A stretch of DNA of 9,836 bases from an uncultured Collinsella sp. GTDB lineage: Bacteria; Actinomycetota; Coriobacteriia; Coriobacteriales; Coriobacteriaceae. The notes under the pieces were generated by a model. The model searched no databases, was not told the DNA's origin, and was given only the letters and a program-made list of their open reading frames with translations. The first letter of the stretch is position 1. The number at the start of each line of letters is the position of its first letter. Below are positions 1 through 5,910 of the stretch, one piece after another. Both the position numbers and the translations under genes were made by a program. The stretch is from positions 1-9,836 of the forward strand of contig UQZL01000051.1 in the NCBI GenBank assembly GCA_900545605.1, given 5' to 3'.

Positions 1-2434
1 GGCCGGCCTGCGCGGCCTCGACGGCGCGACGGACACGTGCGACAGCGCGGCCCACCTCATCCGTCTCGAGCAGCGTGCCGTCCACCATAAGACGACGGAC
101 GCCGGCGTCGAGCAGCTGTGGTACCTGTGGCGTAAGGTCGATGGGGTAGGCGTCGTACAAGCGAGAGCGGCCATGGATGTCGGTGCGGACGGGCATGACC
201 TTTCCGTCGATATTCTTGAGCGAGAGCTTGCGGGCACGCAGGCGGCAGTTGGCGCAATCGTGGATGCAACCGTTGGCAACCTGCAGAATGCAATGCTCGC
301 TTGTCATGACGCGCGGGCGGCCAAAGACGGTGATGCCCAGAGCTGCGGGCGCGGCGGCGCCGAGCGAGACGATCTCGTCGAGCGTGATCTCGGGCGAGAG
401 CCAAAACGCGCCGGCTCCGCGCTCGGCAAGTGCCTCCATGCAAGGCACGTTGTGCACGGGCAGGCAAGAGCGGACCTCCGCCGTGGCGCCAACCTGGGCG
501 GCCAGGGCAAGCTCGGAGATATTGCCAATAGCGACCGTGGCACCGGCAACAACCCACGGGTCAACGCGGACGTGGTCAACGGCGCGGCAGACCTCGTCGA
601 GTACGGGTACGATGCCCTGCTCAAGCGCATCGACGGGGGAGAGCTCGGCCGCATCGAGCGCGTCGGTGGTCATGTAGGTGCGCGTTGCGCCCTCCGCGCG
701 CGCTGCCTCGGCGGCCTCGAGCGAGGTGACGGTGGCGCAGATCTGCGGCTCATCGCGGTAATGTTCGGGTGCGGGGCGGGAATCACTGGTTACAATCGCC
801 GGCAACTCGAGCGTCTTCGCGCGCTCCTCGTACGGCGCCAGAATGGCCTCCTCCAGCGCCTTGCAGGCGGCGGCGCGCACCTTGTGCACGGCGGAGAAGC
901 CCATGCCGCAGCCCTCATCGAGCGCCACATCAAAGCTCGCAGCCTCAAAGGGCGAGGAGCCCATGCGGCCCACATGCTCAACCAGATCGGACGCCTCGAC
1001 CGCGCGAGTCTTGGCGGCCTCGACGGTAAAGCCCGTGGCGGTGGCGGTGAGCGCGGGGTTGTCACAGCAGGTGAGTGTGACAGTAAACGGCTCGCCCAGG
1101 CGCGCCACAACGGTTACATCAACGGCGCGGCGGCGCAGCACGTCGCGCTTGAGCGCGGCGCCGGCAGCGTCGATGGCGCGCTGGCTTCGGATTACGCGCA
1201 CACGGCAGCCCTCGGGCATGCTGCGGGGCACGCGACACTCGATAACGTCGCCGGCGGCGGCGTCCTCGGCGGCGATGGTGGTCAGGAACTGGTCGAACTC
1301 ATCGTCGTGGCGAAGCTCCAGCAGGTCTCCCTTGCCCACGGGCTCAAACAGCTCAATGCGGGCGATGGCGGCACGGCGCCGGCGGTCGTCGGGCTTGAGC
1401 CCGCGCACGTCGCGGTTGGCCAGACGGCTGCCCAGCACCGTGCCCACGATCTGGCCGCGGTTGTTGGAGCGCTCGTAACCCATCATCTCGTCGCCCGAGG
1501 TGCCGTCCTGATAGGCGTGCGTAAAGTCGCGGTTGAAGCAGCGCTTGAGTTGGCGCTGGCGAGCGGCGTCCTCGTCCTTATCCACGGCGACCCCGGCCAG
1601 CATGTCATCGATTTGATGACGGTACACATCGACGATGGAGTACACGTAATCGGGGGCTTTCATGCGGCCCTCGAGCTTGAGCGATGCGGCGCCGGCGTCA
1701 TACAGACGGCGAACGAGCTGCGAGGTATTGGTGTCGCGCGGGCATAGTGCGCGCTCGCGACCGGCGGGGGAGAGCGTGCGGCCGTTCTCGTCGATCAGCT
1801 CGTAGGGCAGGCGGCAGGGCTGGGCGCACATGCCGCGGTTGGGCGATCGGCCCGCCATGGCAAAGCTCGAAAGCAGGCACAGGCCCGAGTAGCAAAAGCA
1901 GATAGCGCCGTGGCTAAAGACCTCCAGGTCAACGTCGGGCGCGGCGTCGTGGATGGCGGCGATCTCGTCAATGGAGAGCTCGCGCGAGAGGGTCACGCGG
2001 TCGGCGCCCTGCTCGCGGCACCAGATAGTCCCGCGGTCGTCGTGGATGTTCGCCTGGGTCGAGATGTGCGTCTCGATGCCGGGCATGGTGCGCTTGACCT
2101 CAAAGAACAGGCCCCAGTCCTGGATAATGAAGGCATCGGCGCCCAGCGTGGAGCAGCGGTGGATGAGTTGCAGCGCCTCGCCCATCTCGGACTGCTTGAT
2201 GACGATGTTGACCGTGACGTAGACGCGCGAGCCGGCCAGGTGTGCAGCACGGCAGGCCTGCTCAAAGGCCTCGTCGGTAAAGTTCGTTGCCTTGCGGCGG
2301 GCGTTGAAGCTGCCCATGCCGCAGTAGATGGCATCGGCGCCGGCGGCGAGCGCGGCGGCAAAGGGCTCCGGGCCTCCGGCGGGGGCCAAGAGCTCGGGTC
2401 TGCGGTTGGTGGTTCGACTGGCGGTTGCGGTCAT
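1..2434 (-). CDS. U32 family peptidase-like protein (RlhA/TrhP-type, probable RNA hydroxylase), partial
   Basis: The minus-strand frame from the ATG at 2434-2432 is open to the window edge: 811 residues are visible and the C-terminus is missing. An AGG-rich site (GGCAGGAT) precedes the ATG. The N-terminus (PELLAPAGGPE, then ADAIYCGMGSFNAR) is the start of the U32 barrel. Residues 171-189 (EVFSHGAICFCYSGLCLLS) match the U32 signature E-x-F-x2-G-[SA]-[LIVM]-C-x4-G-x-C-x-[LIVM]-S exactly. Further cysteines are C203, C207 and C231. FNRDFT at 300-305 fits the middle region of RlhA-like proteins. A second half carries SEHC followed by a C-x7-C-x3-C-x2-C cluster (C715, C723, C727, C730). Characterised relatives, E. 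coli RlhA (23S rRNA C2501) and TrhP (tRNA U34), are prephenate-dependent RNA hydroxylases that appear to need an iron-sulfur cluster, although the family was named after a collagenase. Family membership is secure; the RNA target is unknown. It is transcribed divergently from ridA. Confidence 0.93.
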   Translation of the reverse strand, partial: MTATASRTTNRRPELLAPAGGPEPFAAALAAGADAIYCGMGSFNARRKATNFTDEAFEQACRAAHLAGSRVYVTVNIVIKQSEMGEALQLIHRCSTLGADAFIIQDWGLFFEVKRTMPGIETHISTQANIHDDRGTIWCREQGADRVTLSRELSIDEIAAIHDAAPDVDLEVFSHGAICFCYSGLCLLSSFAMAGRSPNRGMCAQPCRLPYELIDENGRTLSPAGRERALCPRDTNTSQLVRRLYDAGAASLKLEGRMKAPDYVYSIVDVYRHQIDDMLAGVAVDKDEDAARQRQLKRCFNRDFTHAYQDGTSGDEMMGYERSNNRGQIVGTVLGSRLANRDVRGLKPDDRRRRAAIARIELFEPVGKGDLLELRHDDEFDQFLTTIAAEDAAAGDVIECRVPRSMPEGCRVRVIRSQRAIDAAGAALKRDVLRRRAVDVTVVARLGEPFTVTLTCCDNPALTATATGFTVEAAKTRAVEASDLVEHVGRMGSSPFEAASFDVALDEGCGMGFSAVHKVRAAACKALEEAILAPYEERAKTLELPAIVTSDSRPAPEHYRDEPQICATVTSLEAAEAARAEGATRTYMTTDALDAAELSPVDALEQGIVPVLDEVCRAVDHVRVDPWVVAGATVAIGNISELALAAQVGATAEVRSCLPVHNVPCMEALAERGAGAFWLSPEITLDEIVSLGAAAPAALGITVFGRPRVMTSEHCILQVANGCIHDCANCRLRARKLSLKNIDGKVMPVRTDIHGRSRLYDAYPIDLTPQVPQLLDAGVRRLMVDGTLLETDEVGRAVARVRRAVEAAQAG

Positions 2435-2466
2435 ATCCTGCCTTTCAAAATGCTCAGATACTCAAA

Positions 2467-2472
2467 AGTATA
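2467..2472 (-). promoter_or_regulatory. possible -10 box for the U32 gene
   Basis: The minus strand reads TATACT here, 32 bases before the U32 ATG, a good match to TATAAT. No convincing -35 hexamer lies 16-18 bases further upstream (ATCGTC or similar), so the promoter is either weak or activator-dependent, or the match is chance in a locally AT-rich patch. Confidence 0.35.
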
Positions 2473-2544
2473 GTGGCGCCGTCGCGGTGGACGATGCCCG
2501 CAGCCTAAGCAGGACAAAGTCTTCAGCAGCCTCTCAGGCAAAAT

Positions 2545-2613
2545 TGATCTCTTTTCCTCCGTCCCTAAGGGATCGCGTGATCCGAAGGGGGACGGAGGAA
2601 AGGGATCATTTTT
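2545..2613. repeat. long imperfect palindrome, terminator-like, in a divergent region
   Basis: The outer arms 2545-2565 and 2589-2608 are complementary apart from a small bulge: TGATC, then CTTTTCCTCCGTCCC against GGGACGGAGGAAAGG, then GATCA. An inner stem GGATC (2570-2574) / GATCC (2579-2583) closes on the loop GCGT. Five T residues follow at 2609-2613, so on the plus strand it has the form of an intrinsic terminator; on the minus strand a four-T run follows. Neither neighbour is transcribed towards it in the sense expected of a terminator. It could be a REP-like or miniature mobile palindrome, a leader attenuator of ridA transcribed from a promoter further left, or an insulator between the divergent units. 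Confidence 0.7.
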
Positions 2614-2661
2614 CAGACAGGTCGCCAGTCACGCCGTTCAGCGGCCCGTATGCGCCGTTGG

Positions 2662-2694
2662 GCGATAAAATATTATCGCAATCTGATAATTATC
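2662..2694. promoter_or_regulatory. paired GATAA/TTATC palindromes upstream of the ridA promoter
   Basis: Positions 2662-2679 form a perfect palindrome, GCGATAA-AATA-TTATCGC. Positions 2685-2694 form a second, GATAATTATC, which touches the proposed -35 box at 2695. Two similar inverted repeats whose centres lie about 19 bases apart, immediately next to a -35 element, look like an operator pair for a dimeric regulator. The half-site GATAAT also occurs in Fur-family boxes, but the spacing here is not the classical Fur arrangement. The regulator is not identified. Confidence 0.45.
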
Positions 2695-2723
2695 TTGCAT
2701 CGGTCAAAATCATCCCCTACTAT
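2695..2723 (+). promoter_or_regulatory. probable sigma-70 promoter of ridA
   Basis: A -35 box TTGCAT (2695-2700) and a -10 box TACTAT (2718-2723) are separated by exactly 17 bases. Transcription would start near 2730, leaving a leader of about 80 bases before the ridA ATG. The -35 box abuts the GATAATTATC palindrome, which fits repressor control. Confidence 0.6.
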
Positions 2724-2811
2724 CCCAATCAAGCGCGGTGTTCAGACCGAACTGTGCCTCCCGGTGTGAACGCCGCGCTCACGCTCTCTATTTGATCGTA
2801 AGGAGAAAAAC

Positions 2812-3189
2812 ATGAGCAAGACCGTCGTGTCTTCCGATAACGCACCCGCAGCCATCGGTCCGTATTCCCCCGGTATCCAGACCGGCAACATGGTGTTCCT
2901 GTCCGGCCAGCTGGGCATCGACCCCGCAACTGGCAAGATGCCCGAGGGCGTTGAGGCCCAGGCTAAGCAGTCCCTTGCTAACGTCGAGGCCCTGCTGACT
3001 GCCGCCGGCGCCACCTTTGCCGATGTCGTCAAGACCACGGTCTACCTGGCCGACATTGCCGACTTCGCTGCCGTGAACGAGATTTACGCCTCCAAGTTCG
3101 AGGCTCCGTTCCCCGCGCGCAGCGCTTTCCAGGTTGCCGCCCTTCCGGCCGGCGGTCTGGTCGAGATCGAGGTCGTCGCCGCTCTCTAA
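2812..3189 (+). CDS. ridA: RidA family enamine/imine deaminase
   Basis: This 125-residue protein is the full normal length for the RidA/YjgF/UK114 family, a small cytosolic protein that assembles as a trimer. RidA hydrolyses reactive enamines/imines such as 2-aminoacrylate, released by PLP-dependent dehydratases and lyases, to 2-oxo acids and ammonia, so protecting PLP enzymes. Family marks visible are AIGPYSPGI (residues 14-22), SGQLGIDP (31-38), KTTVYLAD (74-81) and PARSAFQVAALPAGGLVEIE (101-120). The latter includes R103, which matches the catalytic arginine, and E118; Y18 and N89 also fit the active-site pocket. A strong AAGGAG site (2800-2805) sits 6 bases before the ATG. It has its own promoter and a strong terminator, so it is probably monocistronic. 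It lies convergent to a YheO-like regulator, a gene type often found near RidA proteins. Family identity is near certain; the physiological enamine source is inferred. Confidence 0.96.
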   Translation: MSKTVVSSDNAPAAIGPYSPGIQTGNMVFLSGQLGIDPATGKMPEGVEAQAKQSLANVEALLTAAGATFADVVKTTVYLADIADFAAVNEIYASKFEAPFPARSAFQVAALPAGGLVEIEVVAAL

Positions 3190-3218
3190 GGCGTTGACCA
3201 CAACTAAACATGGCATGC

Positions 3219-3256
3219 AAAAAGACCCTGCAGCGTGTGAACTGCAGGGTCTTTTG
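3219..3256. terminator. bidirectional intrinsic terminator between ridA and the regulator
   Basis: A perfect 14-bp stem, AAAAGACCCTGCAG (3220-3233) with CTGCAGGGTCTTTT (3242-3255), closes an 8-base loop. T runs flank it in both directions (TTTT on plus; TTTTT from 3219-3223 on minus). It lies 30 bases after the ridA stop and 57 bases beyond the stop of the convergent regulator gene, so it can end both transcripts. Confidence 0.92.
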
Positions 3257-3312
3257 TCAAGTGACGGATCGCTTGTGGAGCCAAAAAGACTGCCCGCGCT
3301 CTATTTTGCTCG

Positions 3313-3969
3313 TTAGCCTTCCTTGCGAACTTTTTGCAGGTAGCGGTAGACGCTGGGCTCCGAGATGCCCAGCGCGGTGGCGGCGCAGGCCACGGCGCCC
3401 TTGAGCATGAACACCCCGTTACCGTTGAGGTGGCGAATGACGTCCACGCGGTCGCTCTGACCAAGCGACGCTACATCCAGCCCGCGCGCGCTCAGCAACT
3501 CGGCAATGCTGCGGTCGATGAGCTCCTGTGTGGACTCCGAAAGGCTTTCGACCTCGATAGGGGCGGGCTCCGTGCGCGTCGGCGCCGCGTCGAAGCACGC
3601 CATGAGCTGCTGCGCCATGGCGTTGATGGAGCGCACAGTCGAGAGGTCGGTGTTGACGCAGAGCATACCGACGATCTTGTCATTCTCGCGGATAAAGTAC
3701 GTCGCTGACTCCAACGTCTTGCCGCCGGCACCGCGCCCCTCGTAGCCCGTAATAAACGGCAGGTCGCAATACTTGGGGTCGTGCATGATCTTGAGCGCCA
3801 GATCGGTGGCAGGACCGCCGACCTTACGGCCGCTCACGATGCCGTTGCGAATATCGACGATGGCGTGGTCGGGATCCGAGAAATCGTGCAGCACGATTTC
3901 GCTGTTCTTGCCGAGTACCTGCTCCAGAAAATCGACCATCGGCAAAAAGCGGCGTACGGTCTCGTTCAC
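3313..3969 (-). CDS. YheO/DauR-like transcriptional regulator (PAS + HTH)
   Basis: This is a 218-residue regulator of the YheO-like family: a PAS-like sensor domain at roughly residues 5-115 (FLEQVLGKNSEIVLHDF, a GRKVGGPATD loop, then ESATYFIRENDKIVGMLCVN) and a C-terminal helix-turn-helix at roughly 150-215 (ALGISEPSVYRYL). The characterised relative DauR controls D-arginine use; most members are uncharacterised. I chose the GTG at 3969-3967 as start because AAAGGAG (3982-3976) lies exactly 6 bases upstream and NETVRRFLPMVDFLE is the usual family N-terminus. The same frame opens at an ATG at 4110, but that would add 47 residues without family resemblance or a ribosome-binding site. The gene is divergent from the permease-ssnA-ygfK set, so it is the natural candidate to regulate it, probably by sensing a small molecule through the PAS domain. 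The ligand and target are not shown by sequence. Confidence 0.92.
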   Translation of the reverse strand: MNETVRRFLPMVDFLEQVLGKNSEIVLHDFSDPDHAIVDIRNGIVSGRKVGGPATDLALKIMHDPKYCDLPFITGYEGRGAGGKTLESATYFIRENDKIVGMLCVNTDLSTVRSINAMAQQLMACFDAAPTRTEPAPIEVESLSESTQELIDRSIAELLSARGLDVASLGQSDRVDVIRHLNGNGVFMLKGAVACAATALGISEPSVYRYLQKVRKEG

Positions 3970-3975
3970 GGGCAA

Positions 3976-3982
3976 CTCCTTT
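3976..3982 (-). promoter_or_regulatory. ribosome-binding site that fixes the GTG start of the regulator
   Basis: The minus strand reads AAAGGAG, six bases before GTG at 3969. Upstream in-frame ATG codons (at 4020 and 4110) have no comparable site, so the GTG is preferred. Confidence 0.8.
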
Positions 3983-4048
3983 GGGTGAAATCGGAAATGT
4001 TCATAACAATTTTTTCTCATGGTAACACGCTGCCCACCATCTCGTATA

Positions 4049-4158
4049 TCCGCAGGTACATTGCGTAATGCAGACGAACGGTAGGAATTTAGCGGTAAAC
4101 GGTTGACCAAAAGAAAAGTTAGATGTTATTTTGACCAGACACTTTCCTGACCTGCGGA
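4049..4158. repeat. candidate operator repeats in the divergent region
   Basis: TCCGCAGGT at 4049-4057 recurs inverted as ACCTGCGGA at 4150-4158, about 100 bases away. Between them TTGACCA occurs twice in direct orientation, 28 bases apart (4103 and 4131), close to helical phasing for proteins on one DNA face at 2.7 turns. These could be binding sites for the divergent YheO-like regulator. Short repeats of this length can arise by chance, so support is modest. Confidence 0.35.
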
Positions 4159-4168
4159 AATGCGTTAT

Positions 4169-4178
4169 TTCAGCTGAA
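4169..4178. promoter_or_regulatory. TTCAGCTGAA palindrome upstream of the permease promoter
   Basis: A perfect 10-base palindrome lies about 28 bases upstream of the proposed -35 box, centred near -67 relative to the predicted start of transcription. This is a common position for an activator site. The bound protein is unknown. Confidence 0.35.
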
Positions 4179-4205
4179 GAATAGTCTGATAACAAAAAAT
4201 TATTA

Positions 4206-4234
4206 TTGAGAATGAGAATCATCTTTAATACGAT
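4206..4234 (+). promoter_or_regulatory. probable permease promoter overlapped by a Fur-box-like sequence
   Basis: A -35 box TTGAGA (4206-4211) and -10 box TACGAT (4229-4234) are spaced by exactly 17 bases. Transcription would begin near 4241, about 80 bases before the permease ATG. Positions 4208-4223 (GAGAATGAGAATCATC) resemble the classical Fur box GATAATGATAATCATTATC, with GAGAAT standing for GATAAT twice followed by the inverted CAT half. The site covers the end of the -35 and most of the spacer, where a bound repressor would block RNA polymerase. The promoter is well supported; the identity of the repressor is a guess. Confidence 0.55.
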
Positions 4235-4321
4235 ATGCAATGAAGGCACAACCTCAACCCCGCACTGCGTCACAATAGAGCGTTAGATGCGAAAACAACT
4301 ACTTCGAGGATTGGTGGTCAA

Positions 4322-5716
4322 ATGACCCAGGAGACGGTTACGAACGGCACTGAAGCCCTGTTCACTCGCGAAGGCATGCCGCCCGTTAAGGAAATGATCC
4401 CGTGTGCCCTTCAGCACGTACTGGCATCGTTTGCCGGCATCATTACCCCGGCGGTCATCATGGCCGGCGTCTACGGCTTTAATAGCCAGCAGAGCGCCGA
4501 CATCATCCAGGTTGCGCTCATTCTTTCGGCAATCGACACGGCCCTTCAGGCCTTCGCTCCCTTCCGTCGCATCGGCGGCGGCCTGCCCATCGTCATGGGC
4601 GTTTCGTTCGCGTTCCTGCCGGCCCTGCAGGCCATGGGTGCCTCGGGCTTTAGCTTTGGTGCGCTGCTGGGCGGCGAGATCGTCGGCGGCGCCGTCGCGG
4701 TCCTCTTTGGTCTGGCCTACAGCAAGATCAAGTGGCTGTTCCCGCCCGTCGTGACCGGTACGGTCATCTTCTCCATCGGCGTTTCGCTGTATCCCACGGC
4801 CGTCAAGTATATGGCCGGCGGTATGGGTACGCCGCTGTGGGGCACTCCGCAGGCCTGGTGCGTCGCTCTTATCACCTTCGCCGTGGTCTTTGCGCTCGCC
4901 AACTTTGGCAAGGGCACGCTCAAGCTGGGATCCGTGTTCTTTGGCATGATCGTTGGCATGATCGTCTCCATCCCCTTTGGCATGATCGACTTCTCCAGCG
5001 TCGCCACCGCTCAGGTCTTCGCCCTTCCCAAGCTCATGCCCTACGCGCTCGAGTTTGATCCCGAGGTCTGCATTACCCTCGCCGTCGTGTTCCCCATGGT
5101 TGCCATCCAGGTTATCGGTGACGTCTCCGCCGCCTGCCTGGGCTCCATCGACCGTATGCCCACCGAGCGCGAGCTCTCCGGCGCTATCGTGTCCCAGGGC
5201 CTCACCTCTATGGTCGGCGGCCTGCTGGGCGGTCTTCCCACCAGCGCCCTTGGCCAGAACGTGGGCATCATCTGCTCCAACAAGGTCGTTAACAAGTGGG
5301 TCTTTGTGATCATCGCGGCCGTCTTTGCCATCGCCGGTCTGTTCCCGCAGCTCTCGGCCGTGCTCTCCGCCATCCCGCAGCCCGTCATCGGCGGCGCGAC
5401 CGTCGGCGTCTTTGGCACCATCACCATGAACGGCGTGCGCATGTTCACCCGCGAGGGCCTCACGCAGCGCACCACCACCATCGTCGGTACCTCCGTCGTC
5501 TTTGGCCTGGGTATCTGGATGGCCAGCGGTTGCCTTGCCGGTGAGGGTATGCCCACCTGGGTGCCCACCGTCATCGGCTCCAATGCCGTAACCCCCACCG
5601 CCATCATGGCCATTGTCCTTAACCTGATCCTTCCGCAGACGCCGGTCGTGGCTCAGCACATCGATGCTGCCAAGGACGCTGCCGTGGATCTGGTCTTGCC
5701 CGAGAGCAAGAAGTAA
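4322..5716 (+). CDS. NCS2 family purine/xanthine-type nucleobase permease
   Basis: This 464-residue inner-membrane transporter has the length and many hydrophobic segments of the NCS2 (nucleobase:cation symporter-2) family, which imports xanthine, urate, uracil or related bases with protons. Family marks are the TM1 QH pair (Q31, H32; XanQ H31), the TM8 IGD (D267; XanQ D276), P306 (XanQ P318) and the TM10 motif QNVG (Q312, N313, G315; XanQ Q324, N325). Oddly, the residue aligned with XanQ E272 is Q263 and that aligned with D304 is Q292. The residues after QNVG are SNK instead of the usual TG/TR type. The start ATG has GAGGA 11 bases upstream or GGTGG 4 bases upstream, so initiation may be modest. 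It leads the set with ssnA and ygfK and probably imports their purine-type substrate. The family is certain; the substrate is inferred from neighbours. Confidence 0.93.
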   Translation: MTQETVTNGTEALFTREGMPPVKEMIPCALQHVLASFAGIITPAVIMAGVYGFNSQQSADIIQVALILSAIDTALQAFAPFRRIGGGLPIVMGVSFAFLPALQAMGASGFSFGALLGGEIVGGAVAVLFGLAYSKIKWLFPPVVTGTVIFSIGVSLYPTAVKYMAGGMGTPLWGTPQAWCVALITFAVVFALANFGKGTLKLGSVFFGMIVGMIVSIPFGMIDFSSVATAQVFALPKLMPYALEFDPEVCITLAVVFPMVAIQVIGDVSAACLGSIDRMPTERELSGAIVSQGLTSMVGGLLGGLPTSALGQNVGIICSNKVVNKWVFVIIAAVFAIAGLFPQLSAVLSAIPQPVIGGATVGVFGTITMNGVRMFTREGLTQRTTTIVGTSVVFGLGIWMASGCLAGEGMPTWVPTVIGSNAVTPTAIMAIVLNLILPQTPVVAQHIDAAKDAAVDLVLPESKK

Positions 5717-5910
5717 CCAATTCGGTGCTATTCGTCGGCGGGCGCATCGCCTCGTCCGCCGACGTCATGCGGTGCCAAGCCGCACTTCAAAGGGTTGTCC
5801 CTTTGGTGAAGCGTTGACGGGAGAGGGCCCGTTTCCGGTGTAGGCCGGCGCTTCGCACTCCGCCATGTCAGAGGTGTCAAACCCCGCCCCTGATGTTGAA
5901 GGGAGCATTT
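5717..5910 (+). other. structured 194-base spacer between permease and ssnA
   Basis: Four hairpins follow one another: CGTCGGCGG/CCGCCGACG (5733-5764), TGCGG/CCGCA (5768-5784), CTTC-AAAGGG/CCCTTT-GAAG with a TTGT loop (5785-5811) and ACGGG/CCCGT followed by a short T run (5817-5834). None has a long U tract, so none is a strong intrinsic terminator, although the last could attenuate weakly. The spacer ends with the ssnA ribosome-binding site. It may be an untranslated leader or intercistronic regulatory RNA. I do not recognise a known riboswitch in it, and specifically see no purine-riboswitch core. Confidence 0.5.

Larger units (their letters stand above)
2435..2811. other. 377-base divergent intergenic region (U32 / ridA)
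   Basis: This region has no convincing gene. The open frames crossing it begin inside the U32 gene on the opposite strand, lack a ribosome-binding site and resemble no known protein. From left to right it holds a possible U32 -10 box, a long terminator-like palindrome (2545-2613), a GC-rich stretch with nothing recognisable, two short AT-rich palindromes with GATAA/TTATC arms (2662-2694), the ridA promoter (2695-2723) and the ridA leader with its ribosome-binding site. Each supported item has its own entry. Confidence 0.7.
3970..4321. other. 352-base divergent control region (regulator / permease)
   Basis: No gene is supported here; minus-strand open frames such as 4273-4001 are not protein-like. 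The region is AT-rich relative to the genes. It contains the regulator's ribosome-binding site, a 9-bp inverted repeat pair TCCGCAGGT (4049-4057) and ACCTGCGGA (4150-4158), direct repeats TTGACCA (4103-4109 and 4131-4137), a palindrome TTCAGCTGAA (4169-4178) and the permease promoter with a Fur-like site (4206-4234). I could not assign a convincing promoter for the regulator. Confidence 0.7.

Noticed and set aside
173..1747. A 524-codon plus-strand open frame
   Set aside because: It is antisense to the U32 gene in the exact reverse register. The U32 signature on the minus strand is unambiguous, and the plus-strand product is unrecognisable and has no ribosome-binding site.
2531..2543. CTCTCAGGCAAA, a string resembling part of a glycine riboswitch
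   Set aside because: The rest of the aptamer, including the GGAGAG start and CCGAAGGGGCAA core, is not seen nearby, and no glycine-related gene follows.
2328..2795. A 155-codon plus-strand open frame across the U32/ridA intergenic region
   Set aside because: It begins inside the U32 gene in antisense, lacks a ribosome-binding site, and runs through the palindrome and the ridA promoter. The product resembles nothing known.
3970..4110. Longer N-terminus for the regulator starting at ATG 4110 or 4020
   Set aside because: There is no ribosome-binding site at either ATG and the extra residues do not resemble the family. The GTG at 3969 has AAAGGAG at ideal spacing.
4235..4321. Possible purine riboswitch in the permease leader
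   Set aside because: The conserved purine-aptamer core and its three-helix layout are not visible in the roughly 80-base leader.
4283..5659. A 458-codon minus-strand open frame opposite the permease
   Set aside because: It is rich in D, G, H and K and is a shadow of a hydrophobic membrane protein. The NCS2 permease on the plus strand explains the region.
5893..5910. Upstream in-frame ATG as the start of ssnA
   Set aside because: The strong AAGGGAG site lies between this ATG and the one at 5911, correctly spaced only for 5911, and family N-termini begin there.
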